A stretch of 58,064 nucleotides of DNA from a bacterium (GCA_018780265.1 JADMJV010000039.1:1-58064); one strand, 5' to 3'. Shown: positions 18,037-27,831, counted from the first letter of the stretch. Program-made: numbers and translations. Notes: generated by a model from the letters alone, not told the origin.

Positions 18037-20049
18037 GTGGCTACAACAACTCCCTCTACAGCACTCGAAGAACTCTGCGTGAAGGTCATTCGCGGATTGG
18101 CTATGGATGGCCCCCAACAGGCCAACAGCGGTCATCCTGGCACGGCGATGGCCCTGGCCCCGTTAGGTTGGTCGCTGTACGGTCGCGCCATGCAGCACAA
18201 TCCCGCCAATCCCAAGTGGCCTAACCGCGACCGCTTTGTGCTCTCATGCGGGCACGCCTGTATCCTGCAATACAGCCTGTTGCATCTGTGCGGCTACGAC
18301 CTCAGCCTGGATGACCTGCGAGCCTTTCGGCAATGGCACAGTAAGACGCCCGGGCATCCCGAGAATTGGGTGACGCCCGGAGTCGAGACCACCACGGGTC
18401 CGCTCGGTCAGGGCATCTCCAACGCTGTGGGTATGGCCATTGCCGAGCGCTGGCTGGCCAGTCATTTCAACCGGCCCGGTCACGAGATCGTGGACCATCA
18501 TACTTACGTTATCTGTTCCGATGGCGATCTCATGGAAGGTGTCTCTTCCGAGTCCGGTTCTTTGGCTGGACAGCTCAAAGTAGGCAAGCTGATTTGCCTC
18601 TACGACGACAACAAAATCACCATCGAAGGGGATACTCATCTGGCCTTCACCGAGGATGTCGATGCTCGTTACCGAGCTTACGGCTGGCATGTGCAGCGTC
18701 TGGACAGCCCCAACGATCTTGAGGCTGTGCAAAGGGCGCTGGAGGCTGCCAAGGCGGACCCGCGTCCCTCGTTGATTGCAGTGCGCACGCACATCGCCTT
18801 TCCAGCCCCCCATGCCGTCGATACGCACCAAGCCCACGGGGCCCCCCTGGGCGATACGGAGATTCAGGCGACGAAGGCTGTCCTTGGCCTGCCACCCGCA
18901 GAGAAATTTTACGTGGCCCCAGAACTAGACGAATTGCGCACTCAGATCAAGCAGCGTGGGGCCCAGGCCGAAGCGGCCTGGAATCAGGCCTTTGAGGCTT
19001 ACGCCAAACAGTTCCCCGAACTGGCGGTTCAGTTCCAACAGTTTCACAGCGGCCACCTACCCGAGGGCTGGGATGCCGACCTGAAAGTCTTCGAGCCGGG
19101 CAAGGGAATGGCCACTCGCGTCTCCTCTGGTAAAGTGATCAACCAGGTTTGCAACCGTATCGCCAACTTGCTGGGCGGTTCAGCTGACCTGGCTCCCTCC
19201 ACAATGACCTGGATGGACGGACTGGATTCTCACAATTTCGAGCATCCGGGTGGCCGCAACTTCCACTTTGGCATTCGCGAACATGGCATGGGCTCTATCG
19301 TCAACGGTATGCTGCTGCACGGCGGAGTGCGAGCATTCTGCGCCACTTTTTTTGTGTTCAGCGACTATATGCGACCGGCCGTCAGATTGGCGGCTCTGAT
19401 CGGGCTGCCGGCCATCTATGTCTGGACCCACGACAGCATCGGTCTGGGCGAGGATGGCCCCACCCATCAGGCGGTGGAGCATCTGGCCAGTTTGCGCGCC
19501 ATGCCCAATTTGTGGGTGATGCGTCCGGGAGATGCCAACGAGGTATTGGAAAGTTGGAAGGTGGCGCTGCAGTCGACCAAGTCCCCGGTGGCTCTGGTGC
19601 TCAGTCGCCAGGGCGTGCCCACCTTCGACCGCGGCCTATTCGCTTCGGCTGAAGGGGTTCACAAGGGCGCCTACATTTTGGCCGAGGCCGACGGAGGGGC
19701 GCCTCGATGCATTCTCATCGGGACCGGCACGGAATTGCAGCACTGCGTCAAGGCGCGCGAATTGCTGCAAGCCGAAGGTGTGCCCACGCGGGTGGTCAGC
19801 ATGCCCTGCTGGGAGTTGTTTGAGCAGCAGTCCAAGGAATACCGCCAGCAAGTATTGCCGAAGGGGGTGGCCGCCAAAGTGGCTGTGGAAGCGGGCTGCT
19901 CCTTTGGTTGGGAGCGCTGGATAGGGGAGAATGGCGCCACCGTTTGCGTGGATAAATTTGGCGCCTCGGCTCCCTGGGAAACCAATATGCAAAAGTATGG
20001 CTTCACGGCCGAAAATGTTGTGGCCGTTGCCAAGTCCGTTTTGGCTTAA
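18037..20049 (+). CDS. tkt: Transketolase
   Basis: 670 residues, full length. It transfers two-carbon ketol units in the non-oxidative pentose phosphate pathway using thiamine diphosphate. Visible signatures: [14 protein letters not shown], the TPP/Mg block [13 protein letters not shown] followed by [11 protein letters not shown], and in the Pyr domain [15 protein letters not shown] with the catalytic glutamate, then [15 protein letters not shown]. The C-terminal regulatory domain is present. The GTG start has AAAGGAGG 6 bases upstream. It is the first gene of a five-gene operon (transketolase, transaldolase, G6PDH, OpcA, lactonase), the order described for Corynebacterium. Confidence 0.97.
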   Translation: MATTTPSTALEELCVKVIRGLAMDGPQQANSGHPGTAMALAPLGWSLYGRAMQHNPANPKWPNRDRFVLSCGHACILQYSLLHLCGYDLSLDDLRAFRQWHSKTPGHPENWVTPGVETTTGPLGQGISNAVGMAIAERWLASHFNRPGHEIVDHHTYVICSDGDLMEGVSSESGSLAGQLKVGKLICLYDDNKITIEGDTHLAFTEDVDARYRAYGWHVQRLDSPNDLEAVQRALEAAKADPRPSLIAVRTHIAFPAPHAVDTHQAHGAPLGDTEIQATKAVLGLPPAEKFYVAPELDELRTQIKQRGAQAEAAWNQAFEAYAKQFPELAVQFQQFHSGHLPEGWDADLKVFEPGKGMATRVSSGKVINQVCNRIANLLGGSADLAPSTMTWMDGLDSHNFEHPGGRNFHFGIREHGMGSIVNGMLLHGGVRAFCATFFVFSDYMRPAVRLAALIGLPAIYVWTHDSIGLGEDGPTHQAVEHLASLRAMPNLWVMRPGDANEVLESWKVALQSTKSPVALVLSRQGVPTFDRGLFASAEGVHKGAYILAEADGGAPRCILIGTGTELQHCVKARELLQAEGVPTRVVSMPCWELFEQQSKEYRQQVLPKGVAAKVAVEAGCSFGWERWIGENGATVCVDKFGASAPWETNMQKYGFTAENVVAVAKSVLA

Positions 20050-20069
20050 GGCAGTAGGAGGAATTTTTC

Positions 20070-21176
20070 ATGGTAAAGCAGCTTCTCGAACAAGGCGTGT
20101 CCGTCTGGTTAGATTCTTTGAGCCGCGATATGCTTCAGAGCGGATTTTTGCAGCAGTGGGTGGATCAGGGGATGCGAGGCCAGACTTCCAACCCCACCAT
20201 TTTCCAGGGCGCGATTCGGGGCAGCAAAACCTACGACGACGATATCCGCAAGCTGGCACAGAGGGGCCTGAAGGCCGAGCAGATCTGTTGGGAGTTGATG
20301 GTCGCCGATGTGCAGGCGGCCTGCGACAAGTTTTTGCCAGTTTATCAGGCTTCCAAGGGCCTGGATGGCTATGTCAGCCTGGAACTGGATCCGACCAAGG
20401 CTCGGGATACGCAGGGGAGTATAGACCAGGGGCTGGCCCTTTGGCCCGAGGTAAAGAGGCCCAATCTGATGTTGAAGGTGCCCGCCACGCGCGAAGGGAT
20501 TCCGGCCCTGAAAGCGTTGGTGAAGGCGGGCTTTAACGTCAACGTAACCTTGCTCTTTTCCGTGGAGCGCTACGATCACGTGATGACCGCGCACATGGAG
20601 GCGCTGGAGGCTCGTCTGGCCGCGGGTCAGCCCATTGACAACATCGCTACCGTGGCCAGTTTCTTTGTGAGCCGGGTGGACACCGAAGTGGAGAAGAGGC
20701 TGGCGAAGCTGACGCCCAGCGAGGATCAGAACAAAGCCTTGTTGGGTCAAGTGGCCGTTGCCAATGCTCGGGTAGCCTACGCCCAGTTTAAGCGCCGCCT
20801 GGCCTCGGACCGCTGGCAGGCTCTGGCGGCCAAAGGGGCCCAAGTCATGCGGCCCTTGTGGGCCAGCACAGGGGTCAAGAATCCAGCTTACCCGGACACC
20901 CTGTATGTGGACGAATTGGTGGGGCCTCATTGCGTAAACACCATGCCAGAGGCCACTTTGACCGCCGTGATGGATCACGGAAAAACGGCCTGTACTCTCA
21001 GCGATGCCCACCTGCAGGCGGCCGAAGAGACGTTGAAGGTGCTCAAGCAGGTTGGCATCGACCTCTCCGATGTGACCATGAACACCCTTGAGGTCGAGGG
21101 AGTGCAGAAGTTTGCGGATTCCTACAAGGATCTGGTGCAGACGATAGAGCGCTCGGTGCAAACCCTCTCTGTATGA
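20070..21176 (+). CDS. tal: Transaldolase
   Basis: 368 residues, as in the longer (actinobacterial/cyanobacterial-type) transaldolases. It transfers a dihydroxyacetone unit from sedoheptulose-7-phosphate to glyceraldehyde-3-phosphate. Signatures: SVWLDSLSRDML at the N-terminus, GQTSNPTIFQGAI, and PNLMLKVPATREG with the Schiff-base lysine. FNVNVTLLFSVERY and ASFFVSRVDTEVEKRL follow, then RPLWASTGVKNPAYPDTLYV. AGGAGG lies 8 bases before the ATG. The stop codon overlaps the start of zwf (ATGA), so the two are translationally coupled. Confidence 0.96.
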   Translation: MVKQLLEQGVSVWLDSLSRDMLQSGFLQQWVDQGMRGQTSNPTIFQGAIRGSKTYDDDIRKLAQRGLKAEQICWELMVADVQAACDKFLPVYQASKGLDGYVSLELDPTKARDTQGSIDQGLALWPEVKRPNLMLKVPATREGIPALKALVKAGFNVNVTLLFSVERYDHVMTAHMEALEARLAAGQPIDNIATVASFFVSRVDTEVEKRLAKLTPSEDQNKALLGQVAVANARVAYAQFKRRLASDRWQALAAKGAQVMRPLWASTGVKNPAYPDTLYVDELVGPHCVNTMPEATLTAVMDHGKTACTLSDAHLQAAEETLKVLKQVGIDLSDVTMNTLEVEGVQKFADSYKDLVQTIERSVQTLSV

Positions 21177-22705
21177 GCAGCGTTTCTTTAGAGACCAACC
21201 CCTTGCGAGAAGGCTTGAGCAGCGCGCGCACGGCTGCACCATGCACCATTGTGATCTTTGGAGCCTCCGGAGATCTCACCGAACGCATGCTCATCCCTTC
21301 GCTCTTTTCGCTGTCGGAGCAGCGACTGGTGCCTCCCGAACTGTCGGTGCTGGGAATCTCGCGGCGACCTTACAGTGACGGCGATTTCCGCAGCAAAGTA
21401 AACCCCGAGTCGGGCAATGCCACCAATTGGGAGAGTTTCTCGCGCGGTATCTTCTATATGAGTGGCAATCACCATGAAGCCGAAACCTTTGCCCGACTCA
21501 AAGTTAAGCTGGAAGAGATCGACCACAACCGGGGAACCCAGGGCAATCGTCTCTTTTACCTGGCCGTCGCTCCCGACGATTTTCCCATGATTTTGAGCCA
21601 CCTCAGCGCCGAAGGCCTGCTCGACCCTCCTGCCTATGCGGACCCAGAGGAGAATTGGGTGCGCATCATTCTCGAGAAGCCTTTCGGGGTGGACTTGGCG
21701 TCAGCCACCAAGCTTAACAAAGACATTCTCAGGCTGGTGCCGGAAAGCAAGGTCTACCGCATCGATCACTATCTGGGCAAGGAGACGGTGCAGAATATCC
21801 TGGCCTTTCGATTTGCCAACTGCATCTTTGAGCCGGTCTGGAATCGTCGCTACATCGACCACATTCAGATTACGGCCGCCGAAGCCCTGGGCGTGGAGGA
21901 TCGGGCCGGCTACTACGACCACTTTGGCGCCTTTAAAGATATGGTCCAAAACCATCTGCTCCAGTTGCTGGCGCTGGTGGCCATGGAGCCTCCGGCCAGC
22001 AGTCTGGACGATTCGGTTCGCGATGAGAAGGTCAAAGTTTTTAAGGCATTGCGCGTGTATAAACCGGATCAGGTGTCTGCCAATGTCATTCGTGCCCAAT
22101 ACGGTCCGGGCTTCATCGACGGAAAGCCAGTTCCGGGCTACCTTCAGGAGAAGAACGTGACTCCGGATTCGCGTACCGAAACCTACGCAGCCGCGCGTTT
22201 TTGGGTGGACAACTGGCGCTGGGAAGGCGTTCCATTCTATCTGCGCACAGGCAAGAGGTTGGCCCGCAAGGTGACCGAGATTGCCATCGTCTTTAAGCCG
22301 GCCCCATTGATGCTGTTTGCCGCCAATGTGGGGGAGAAGCTGGAGCCCAATTTCTTGGTCCTGCGCATTGGGCCCGATGAAGGCATATCGCTGCGTTTTG
22401 GTACCAAGATACCCGGTATGACTCGGCGCCTACGCTGGGTCAATATGGATTTTGACTACGGTACCTCCTTTGCGCGCCCCTCGCCGCCTGCTTACGCGCG
22501 CCTGCTGCACGACTGTATGATTGGCGACCCCACTCTCTATAACCGAGGCGATGCAGTCGAGCTGGCCTGGCATTCAACCCAGCCCATTTTGGACGCCTGG
22601 GCTGCCGATAAAGAGCCGATTCCCACTTACGAAGCCGGGCGGGAGGGACCACGATTGGCCGAGACCTGGATGGAAGACGAGGGTCGCTACTGGAGGAAAT
22701 TGTGA
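21173..22705 (+). CDS. zwf: Glucose-6-phosphate 1-dehydrogenase
   Basis: 510 residues, standard length. It catalyses the NADP-dependent oxidation of glucose-6-phosphate to 6-phosphogluconolactone. The dinucleotide-binding motif is IFGASGDLTERML, and the block IILEKPFGVDLASA precedes the substrate/active-site motif YRIDHYLGKETVQNI with the catalytic histidine a few residues later. FYLRTGKRLARK is near the C-terminal third. Start and stop both overlap the neighbouring genes by 4 bases (ATGA, GTGA), so tal, zwf and opcA are tightly coupled. OpcA, encoded next, is known in cyanobacteria to affect G6PDH oligomerisation and redox control. Confidence 0.97.
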   Translation: MSSVSLETNPLREGLSSARTAAPCTIVIFGASGDLTERMLIPSLFSLSEQRLVPPELSVLGISRRPYSDGDFRSKVNPESGNATNWESFSRGIFYMSGNHHEAETFARLKVKLEEIDHNRGTQGNRLFYLAVAPDDFPMILSHLSAEGLLDPPAYADPEENWVRIILEKPFGVDLASATKLNKDILRLVPESKVYRIDHYLGKETVQNILAFRFANCIFEPVWNRRYIDHIQITAAEALGVEDRAGYYDHFGAFKDMVQNHLLQLLALVAMEPPASSLDDSVRDEKVKVFKALRVYKPDQVSANVIRAQYGPGFIDGKPVPGYLQEKNVTPDSRTETYAAARFWVDNWRWEGVPFYLRTGKRLARKVTEIAIVFKPAPLMLFAANVGEKLEPNFLVLRIGPDEGISLRFGTKIPGMTRRLRWVNMDFDYGTSFARPSPPAYARLLHDCMIGDPTLYNRGDAVELAWHSTQPILDAWAADKEPIPTYEAGREGPRLAETWMEDEGRYWRKL

Positions 22706-23838
22706 CCTCAGCAGAGGTTCGCGGCCTCCTGTTTCTCAAAGAATCGGTCGACCTGGATCCGTATAAGATACCGGCCACTCTTTCCCGGGTTTTTAAGGAC
22801 TTTCAAAAGGAGCACCCCGAGGACCACGCGGTGCGACTCTGTTGCCACAATTTGCTTATCGTTTGTTCCTCGCCCAAAGAGGCTCGGGGCCTGGCCACAG
22901 ATATGGATGAATTGCTGCAACAGTACCCCGGGCGGGCGGTGGTAGTGGTGCTGGACGCGGAGCACACCGGACCGGTGGTGGGCTTTTTCTGCGTCTATAC
23001 GCGCCGCCATCAGATGGCGGGACAACTGATCGGTCTGCATTTCCCTGCCAGTGGGGCCCCACTGCCCAGCATGGTGGCTCCCCTCTGGCAGGACGGGATG
23101 CCTCTGGTCACGATCTGGCGGGGTAATCCCCCCTACGAGGAGAGTTGGTTTTTGGCTCTGGTCGAAAATTGCACACGGCTGGTGGTCAACAGCGGCATCG
23201 AGGAGGGGGTACGGCCGTTGCGCCCCCTGTGGGCGTTGATCCGTGACCCCTACCTGGCCAGCCAGGCCTTTACCGACGTCAGTTGGGCCCGACTGTGCGT
23301 GTGGCGGGACTGGATCGCCGGTCTTTTCGACCGGCCCGACCGGCGTAAACTGCTGGCCCACGTGGATTGCGTCGAACTGGAAGGATGGTCTCTGCCGGGC
23401 GATACGGTGCCCCACCTTTCTGTTCTGTATCTGGCCGCCTGGCTCAGCCAGCAATTGGCTTGGCAACTGACCCAACCCCTGGCGCCGGTGCCGGGAGGTT
23501 TTGAAGCCCGCCTGAACCATTTTCCGGTGCGCTTCTACACCCGCAGCAGCGACGACCCTGAGTTGTTGGGCCGCCCGGTGCGGGTGACCTTTCGGGGTCA
23601 CTCCAATGGGCAGTCGTTTCGGCTCTCCGTGGAGCGGGATTCCAACGACAGTTCCACTCTGGTTCTGGGCGCGACCGGCCCCGCTTGTGGTGGTGCGGGC
23701 GGGCACCGACTGCATCTGGAGCGACTGAACAACCTGGCTCTGATGGGTCAGGAATTGGAGACGGACCGGCGGGATACCCTTTTCGAGAAAGCCTTGGAGA
23801 CATTGCTGGCGATGTGCCTGCAGGTGGAGGTAGTTTGA
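22702..23838 (+). CDS. opcA: OpcA, glucose-6-phosphate dehydrogenase assembly/activation protein
   Basis: 378 residues. The assignment rests on position between zwf and pgl, on size, and on the general OpcA pattern: RVFKDFQKEHPEDHAVRLCCHNLLIVC at the start, EESWFLALVENCTRLVVNS with conserved acidic and asparagine residues in the middle, and DVSWARLCVWRDWIAGLFD. The OpcA family is known from cyanobacteria and actinobacteria, where it supports assembly and activity of G6PDH. The GTG start overlaps the zwf stop and has GGAGG a few bases upstream. The stop overlaps the lactonase start. Confidence 0.85.
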   Translation: MTSAEVRGLLFLKESVDLDPYKIPATLSRVFKDFQKEHPEDHAVRLCCHNLLIVCSSPKEARGLATDMDELLQQYPGRAVVVVLDAEHTGPVVGFFCVYTRRHQMAGQLIGLHFPASGAPLPSMVAPLWQDGMPLVTIWRGNPPYEESWFLALVENCTRLVVNSGIEEGVRPLRPLWALIRDPYLASQAFTDVSWARLCVWRDWIAGLFDRPDRRKLLAHVDCVELEGWSLPGDTVPHLSVLYLAAWLSQQLAWQLTQPLAPVPGGFEARLNHFPVRFYTRSSDDPELLGRPVRVTFRGHSNGQSFRLSVERDSNDSSTLVLGATGPACGGAGGHRLHLERLNNLALMGQELETDRRDTLFEKALETLLAMCLQVEVV

Positions 23839-24515
23839 GTCAACCGCGCATTGAAATTTTTGAGACGGGGGCCGAGGTGGCTCAGGCCGCGCTGGACTTT
23901 TGGGTGGACCTGCTGGCTCGCTCCCAGGGGGATTTTTGGGTTAGCCTGGCCGGCGGCACCACGCCCAAAGAACTGTACCGCAAGATGGCCGATCAGAAGT
24001 TGAATTGGGGTCGCCTGCATCTGGTGTGGGGAGACGAGCGCTTCGTGCCCCACGATCATGCCGACAGTAACTATCGGATGGTCAAGGAGGCCTGGCTGGA
24101 TAGGGTTTCCGGATTGGGCGGCATCGTGCCCTGGTCGATTGAGGCCAGTGCCGAAGATAGCGCCAATCACTACGAAGAAAGATTGCGTCAGCGCCCTCAC
24201 GGGGTAGACCTCTGCCTGCTGGGCATGGGCGACGATGGTCACACCGCTTCGCTCTTCCCCGGTACGGCTGCGCTGCATGAGCAGCAGCGTTGGGCGGTGG
24301 CCAACTGGGTTGAAAAATTCCATTCCCATCGGTTGACGATGACCTATCCTTACTTGAATTTGTCTCGCCAGGTACTCTTTTTGATCACCGGGGCGGGCAA
24401 GGCCCCGGCCCTGCGCCAGGTGTTGCGTTTGGAAGAGCATCCGGCCGCCGCTGTGCGTGGGCGAGAGGGGACCACTTTCTTCCTGGATCGGGCCGCTGCC
24501 GCCGAGTTGGACTAG
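23835..24515 (+). CDS. pgl: 6-phosphogluconolactonase
   Basis: 226 residues from a TTG that overlaps the opcA stop (TTGA) with GGAGG 5-6 bases upstream; the longer upstream frame lies inside opcA and is rejected. It hydrolyses 6-phosphogluconolactone. Motifs of the SugarP_isomerase/Pgl family are VSLAGGTTPKELY, LHLVWGDERFVPHDHADSNYR and LCLLGMGDDGHTASLFPGT, with the conserved Asp, His and Arg residues. It closes the pentose phosphate operon, which therefore encodes both oxidative steps up to 6-phosphogluconate and the two non-oxidative transferases. No 6-phosphogluconate dehydrogenase is in the window. Confidence 0.95.
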   Translation: MSQPRIEIFETGAEVAQAALDFWVDLLARSQGDFWVSLAGGTTPKELYRKMADQKLNWGRLHLVWGDERFVPHDHADSNYRMVKEAWLDRVSGLGGIVPWSIEASAEDSANHYEERLRQRPHGVDLCLLGMGDDGHTASLFPGTAALHEQQRWAVANWVEKFHSHRLTMTYPYLNLSRQVLFLITGAGKAPALRQVLRLEEHPAAAVRGREGTTFFLDRAAAAELD

Positions 24516-24524
24516 ACGAATGCC

Positions 24525-25562
24525 GTGAAGTTTGATCCCGAGATTCGCTACCGGTGCATTCAGTGCGGCAAGAGTTGTCAGCGAGACTGGAATATTTGGA
24601 CGGAGCCCTCGACAGCGTCGGGCGCCTTGCGGACATTACAGGAAGAACACCTGATCGAGGAGGATGGGCGTTGCAGGCTAGCCAGGGATGCCGCTGGATG
24701 CGCCTTTCTGCAAGACCGACTGTGCTCGATTCATAGCCAGTTCGGATATGCCAGCAAGCCCGTCCAGTGCCAGCAATACCCCATCCTGTTGACCGAGACC
24801 GCCGATGGCCTACGGGTAAGCGCCTCCTACACTTGCAGTGCTGTCCTTCAGAAGTCGGGTCTTCCTCTGGAGGATCAGCGCGAGGCCGTTGAGGATTTGC
24901 TGAGGAGGGGCGCCACCATCAAGAGGTTGACATCCGGTTCTGATTGGCCCGACATTCAACGATTCGAGGCACGTTTTGAGCCGGCTTTTGTTGAGTGGGG
25001 TTGGGATAGTGCTTTGCGCCGGGCCATTCGCACGATGCTGGCCGGTCGACTGGCCGGTGTGGGCGGTACTCCCGCCGACTGGTGGGACACCCACCAGGGT
25101 GTCCGGCTAGGCCAGGATAACAGCCTGGGTTGGGTGTTGGGAGCGCTCTTGAAGCCGTGCCTGGCCCAACACCAGAGTCAACTCTGGCAGGCGGTCGACC
25201 AGGCCTTGTTGGAGTCCGGACCTTTGGAACTTCCAGAATTTGGCTACAGAGGTTCGGGCCAGGAGATTTTGGGCTGGGCTCGTACCCCGCTCGACGATGA
25301 AGCCGACCTGGAAAGGTACCGTCGCAGCCTCTGGTTTCGCAAGCAACACCTGCTGTGCCATAGCCTCTTTCCGGGAATGCTGATGCTTTGGACGGTGGGC
25401 CCGCTCTACCGGGTTTTGGCCCGCTGGTGCGGCAGCCATGGTGCTCTGGAGAAGATGGAACTCAACCTTTTGGGTCATTCCTATGTGGCGCAGCAGATAT
25501 ATCCCTTGATTTGCGACTACTGGATCAGTACCTATGCCTATGACGGAGGCGGACACAAATGA
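24525..25562 (+). CDS. YkgJ-family cysteine cluster protein
   Basis: 345 residues, GTG start. The N-terminal 100 residues carry the CxxCGxxC block (YRCIQCGKSCQRDW) and later cysteines in DAAGCAFLQDRLCSIH, KPVQCQQYP and YTCSAV. That is the layout of the YkgJ/UPF0153 metal- or cluster-binding family. The C-terminal 230 residues have no motif I know and end in aromatic- and His-rich helices. It lies 9 bases after the lactonase gene, so it is likely the last gene of that operon, and a strong hairpin terminator follows at once. A role in metal-dependent modification is possible but not shown. Confidence 0.75.
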   Translation: MKFDPEIRYRCIQCGKSCQRDWNIWTEPSTASGALRTLQEEHLIEEDGRCRLARDAAGCAFLQDRLCSIHSQFGYASKPVQCQQYPILLTETADGLRVSASYTCSAVLQKSGLPLEDQREAVEDLLRRGATIKRLTSGSDWPDIQRFEARFEPAFVEWGWDSALRRAIRTMLAGRLAGVGGTPADWWDTHQGVRLGQDNSLGWVLGALLKPCLAQHQSQLWQAVDQALLESGPLELPEFGYRGSGQEILGWARTPLDDEADLERYRRSLWFRKQHLLCHSLFPGMLMLWTVGPLYRVLARWCGSHGALEKMELNLLGHSYVAQQIYPLICDYWISTYAYDGGGHK

Positions 25563-25587
25563 AAAAAGCCCGCCGCCGCGGGCTTTT
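25562..25587. terminator. Bidirectional intrinsic terminator
   Basis: A-rich start, GC-rich perfect stem (AAAGCCCGC with GCGGGCTTT), short loop and a terminal T run. It begins at the stop codon of the YkgJ-like gene and lies 16 bases from the stop of the convergent XRE regulator, so it can serve both transcripts. Confidence 0.85.
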
Positions 25588-25603
25588 GACCTAGGCCTTA
25601 AGG

Positions 25604-26038
25604 TTAAGCTTGGCTACCTACGGTACGCTTTGCTCGGCGGACTTTGGGCTTCTGGTCGCGGATCGTCTTAACGTAGGCGTTAAGCATCTCCGCAACTTTG
25701 CGCTGTTCTCCAGCGGTCAAATTGAACAATTCTCGGATGGCAGTGCGTAGCTCTTTTTCTAAGCACTTGTCAGCCTTGAAATTTTCGATGCGTTCGAGTA
25801 AATCGCGCACCGGAATCCGTTCAGGTGCGTACCCTGCTACCAACAGCGTGTGGTCGACGTCAGCTTGAATAGCTCGCGCGATTTCCAACACTTTGTCTTT
25901 ACGTGGTACGTATCCGTCACGCTCGATCAGAGTCACGTAGCTCGGATCGATGTTCGCCAACTCGGCGAGTTTGCGGCGGGTTAACTGGCGAGCCTTACGG
26001 CGGTCGCGCACGTAGTTTGCCCAGGCCTGGTTCCTCAT
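25604..26038 (-). CDS. XRE-family helix-turn-helix regulator
   Basis: 144 residues from the ATG with AGGAGGT 11 bases upstream. Residues 5-65 form a lambda-repressor-type HTH: WANYVRDRRKARQLTRRKLA, then LANIDPSYVTLIERDGYVPR and VLEIARAI. The C-terminal 75 residues are basic and helical (ERIENFKADKCLEKELRTAI), and end in a Lys/Arg-rich tail, with no ligand-binding domain I recognise. The gene stands alone, with a terminator behind it and a 500-base AT-richer region in front. It is a likely autoregulator or regulator of the divergent carboxypeptidase gene, but no operator is evident. Confidence 0.85.
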   Translation of the reverse strand: MRNQAWANYVRDRRKARQLTRRKLAELANIDPSYVTLIERDGYVPRKDKVLEIARAIQADVDHTLLVAGYAPERIPVRDLLERIENFKADKCLEKELRTAIRELFNLTAGEQRKVAEMLNAYVKTIRDQKPKVRRAKRTVGSQA

Positions 26039-26547
26039 AACTTTACTGGACCTCCTCTTGAGAGCGTTGCCAAGCATATCTGTCTGTAATTGCTCGAATG
26101 AATTCCAACGGTTCTTGGAACAACATTCATTCCCTCCCGCTAGGTGAATTTTTCAAACAGATGTTCGCCTAGGGATCAACCTGGAGCTTTGTTCCTGTGA
26201 ATAAGATTCTTTTTTTTCGTAGAATCCCTTCCAGGCTTCCGACTTTTTTTCTATTTTAGCATGTTTTTCGGCAGGAGTCTGTTTCTATTGGGTGCGTTTT
26301 CAGAATTTTTTTCCATCGCGGTTCAAAGCCTTTAGTGGCAACGATTCTAGCGATTGGCGGAGGGGTCGAGGTGATCCAAGGGCGCTGGGGAGTCCTGTCC
26401 TTCGCGTGCCTTGATAAGGTTGAAGAACTTCCAATAGGAAGTTCCCTTCGGCGGGCTGATCGTCTGGAAAATGTTTCAATCCGGGGGGCCTGCGGTCGAC
26501 GGTGTGTTCGGAAGGAACTTCAATTGCGAGACGAAGCGGAGGGGTTT
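26039..26547. other. Intergenic region, AT-rich, with a small perfect hairpin
   Basis: About 510 bases between the divergent XRE regulator and PBP4 genes. The part from 26190 to 26330 is unusually T-rich for this genome, with several T runs. A perfect 8-bp stem with a 4-base loop (GAACTTCC AATA GGAAGTTC) lies at 26425-26444, without a following T run. The frame of the carboxypeptidase stays open through most of the downstream half, but it has no homology and no good start. I see no gene; a small RNA or long leader is possible. Confidence 0.4.
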
Positions 26548-27831
26548 ATGAACTTCCCGAGGCTTATCGCGAGTGGCATGTTTCTGGTGGGGTTGCTGGT
26601 GGCCCCTGTCAGGGCCGAGCCCCCCCCCGCTGCGAACATTGCCCAAAATTGGAGGGCAGGTTTGCCCCGCCTGCCGGGTGGACTGGGGATGCGTTCGGCC
26701 TTTGTCCTCACCGATGAGTCGGGTCAGGTGGTGGTTGAATGGGATGCCGAGCAACTGCTGTTGCCCGCCAGTACCCTCAAAGTGGCGACGGCAGTCGGCA
26801 TTTTACAAAAAGGGGGCCAGGGCCAGCAACTGACCACCCGGCTGCAGCTTTCTGGCCAGCGCTTGCGTTGTATTGGCGATTACGACCCCGAGCTGACCTC
26901 CGGAGATCTGGAGGATCTCACCCTCCAGCTGGTTCCCAAGCTGCAGGGCAAGGTTCAGTTGGAGGTGACTCCCCCGGACAGCGAGCCCTATCCGCCTGGA
27001 TGGTCTTGGGATGACCTCTCTTCCAGCTTCGCACCTCCCATCAGCAGCCTGGTGTTTGATCACGGACTGGTGCCGATGAAGTTGTTGGCCGGTCAGCAGT
27101 TGCAAGTCTCAGGACCCCCCTGGGCCCCTCCGGGTGGGTTGAATTTCCTTCCCCGTGCCGGCGAGTTTGAGATGTTGGTACTGCCCGGTTGGGAAAATTG
27201 GGTGATGGCTGGCAAGCTGCCTTTCGGCGTCGAGGAGGCGGTCACCGTGCCCATGCTTCGGCCCGAATTGGCGGCGGCCCGACTGTTGAGCGAGGTACTG
27301 CGGCGCAGGGGTGTGCAAGTCGAAGTGGTGGAGCCAGTCCTTCATAGTGCTCCCGGCCTGGAAGTCAGCCATCGTTCGCGCCCGGTCGAGTTGATTTTGG
27401 CTCAGGGACTGGCCGACAGCGACAATCTGGTGTTGGAATGCCTCTATCGACGCTTTGGCAAGACCAGGCCGAAGTGCTGGGAGGGAGCCACCCAGCGGGT
27501 GGTGGATGGATGTGGCCTGTCCCGCTACAACCTGGTCACAGCCCGCCAGCTGTTGCAGTTGCTGCAGTCTCAACCACAGGTCATCAGCCTGCTGCCGGTG
27601 GCCGGTGTGGAAGGGACCCTACGCAAGCGCTTTCAGGCTACAGCGTTGCAAGGCGAAATGCGCGCCAAGACAGGAACCATGAGTGGAGTCAGCGGCCTGG
27701 TGGGCGAGTTTCCAGGGGCCAGTGGCAAGCGCTACCGCTTTGCTCTTCTTTTACAGGGATACGTGGGAGGGGCCCTGCCCTTTAAGAAAGCGGAGGAAGA
27801 GCTGCTGGTTCAGTTGGCCCAGAGTCTCTAA
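26548..27831 (+). CDS. dacB: D-alanyl-D-alanine carboxypeptidase/endopeptidase, PBP4 family (S13)
   Basis: 427 residues. The ATG has GCGGAGGGG just upstream and begins a signal peptide (MFLVGLLVAPVRA). All three penicillin-binding motifs are visible: SxxK in LLPASTLKVATAVG (Ser75, Lys78), SxN in LADSDNLVLE, and KTG in MRAKTGTMSGVSGLVGEF. The RCIGDYDPELTS segment matches the first S13 subdomain (usual consensus GGGDPxL), although the G is partly lost here. It acts in the periplasm on peptidoglycan stem peptides. It is shorter than E. coli DacB (about 477). It is followed directly by the TPR-like gene; a VanX-like dipeptidase lies 5 kb on. Confidence 0.88.
   Translation: MNFPRLIASGMFLVGLLVAPVRAEPPPAANIAQNWRAGLPRLPGGLGMRSAFVLTDESGQVVVEWDAEQLLLPASTLKVATAVGILQKGGQGQQLTTRLQLSGQRLRCIGDYDPELTSGDLEDLTLQLVPKLQGKVQLEVTPPDSEPYPPGWSWDDLSSSFAPPISSLVFDHGLVPMKLLAGQQLQVSGPPWAPPGGLNFLPRAGEFEMLVLPGWENWVMAGKLPFGVEEAVTVPMLRPELAAARLLSEVLRRRGVQVEVVEPVLHSAPGLEVSHRSRPVELILAQGLADSDNLVLECLYRRFGKTRPKCWEGATQRVVDGCGLSRYNLVTARQLLQLLQSQPQVISLLPVAGVEGTLRKRFQATALQGEMRAKTGTMSGVSGLVGEFPGASGKRYRFALLLQGYVGGALPFKKAEEELLVQLAQSL

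Noticed and set aside
20109..21242. 377-codon minus-strand frame
   Set aside because: Antisense to transaldolase, which is unmistakable; high GC content explains long antisense frames here.
22708..23715. 335-codon minus-strand frame
   Set aside because: Antisense to opcA in a coupled operon; no recognisable protein pattern.
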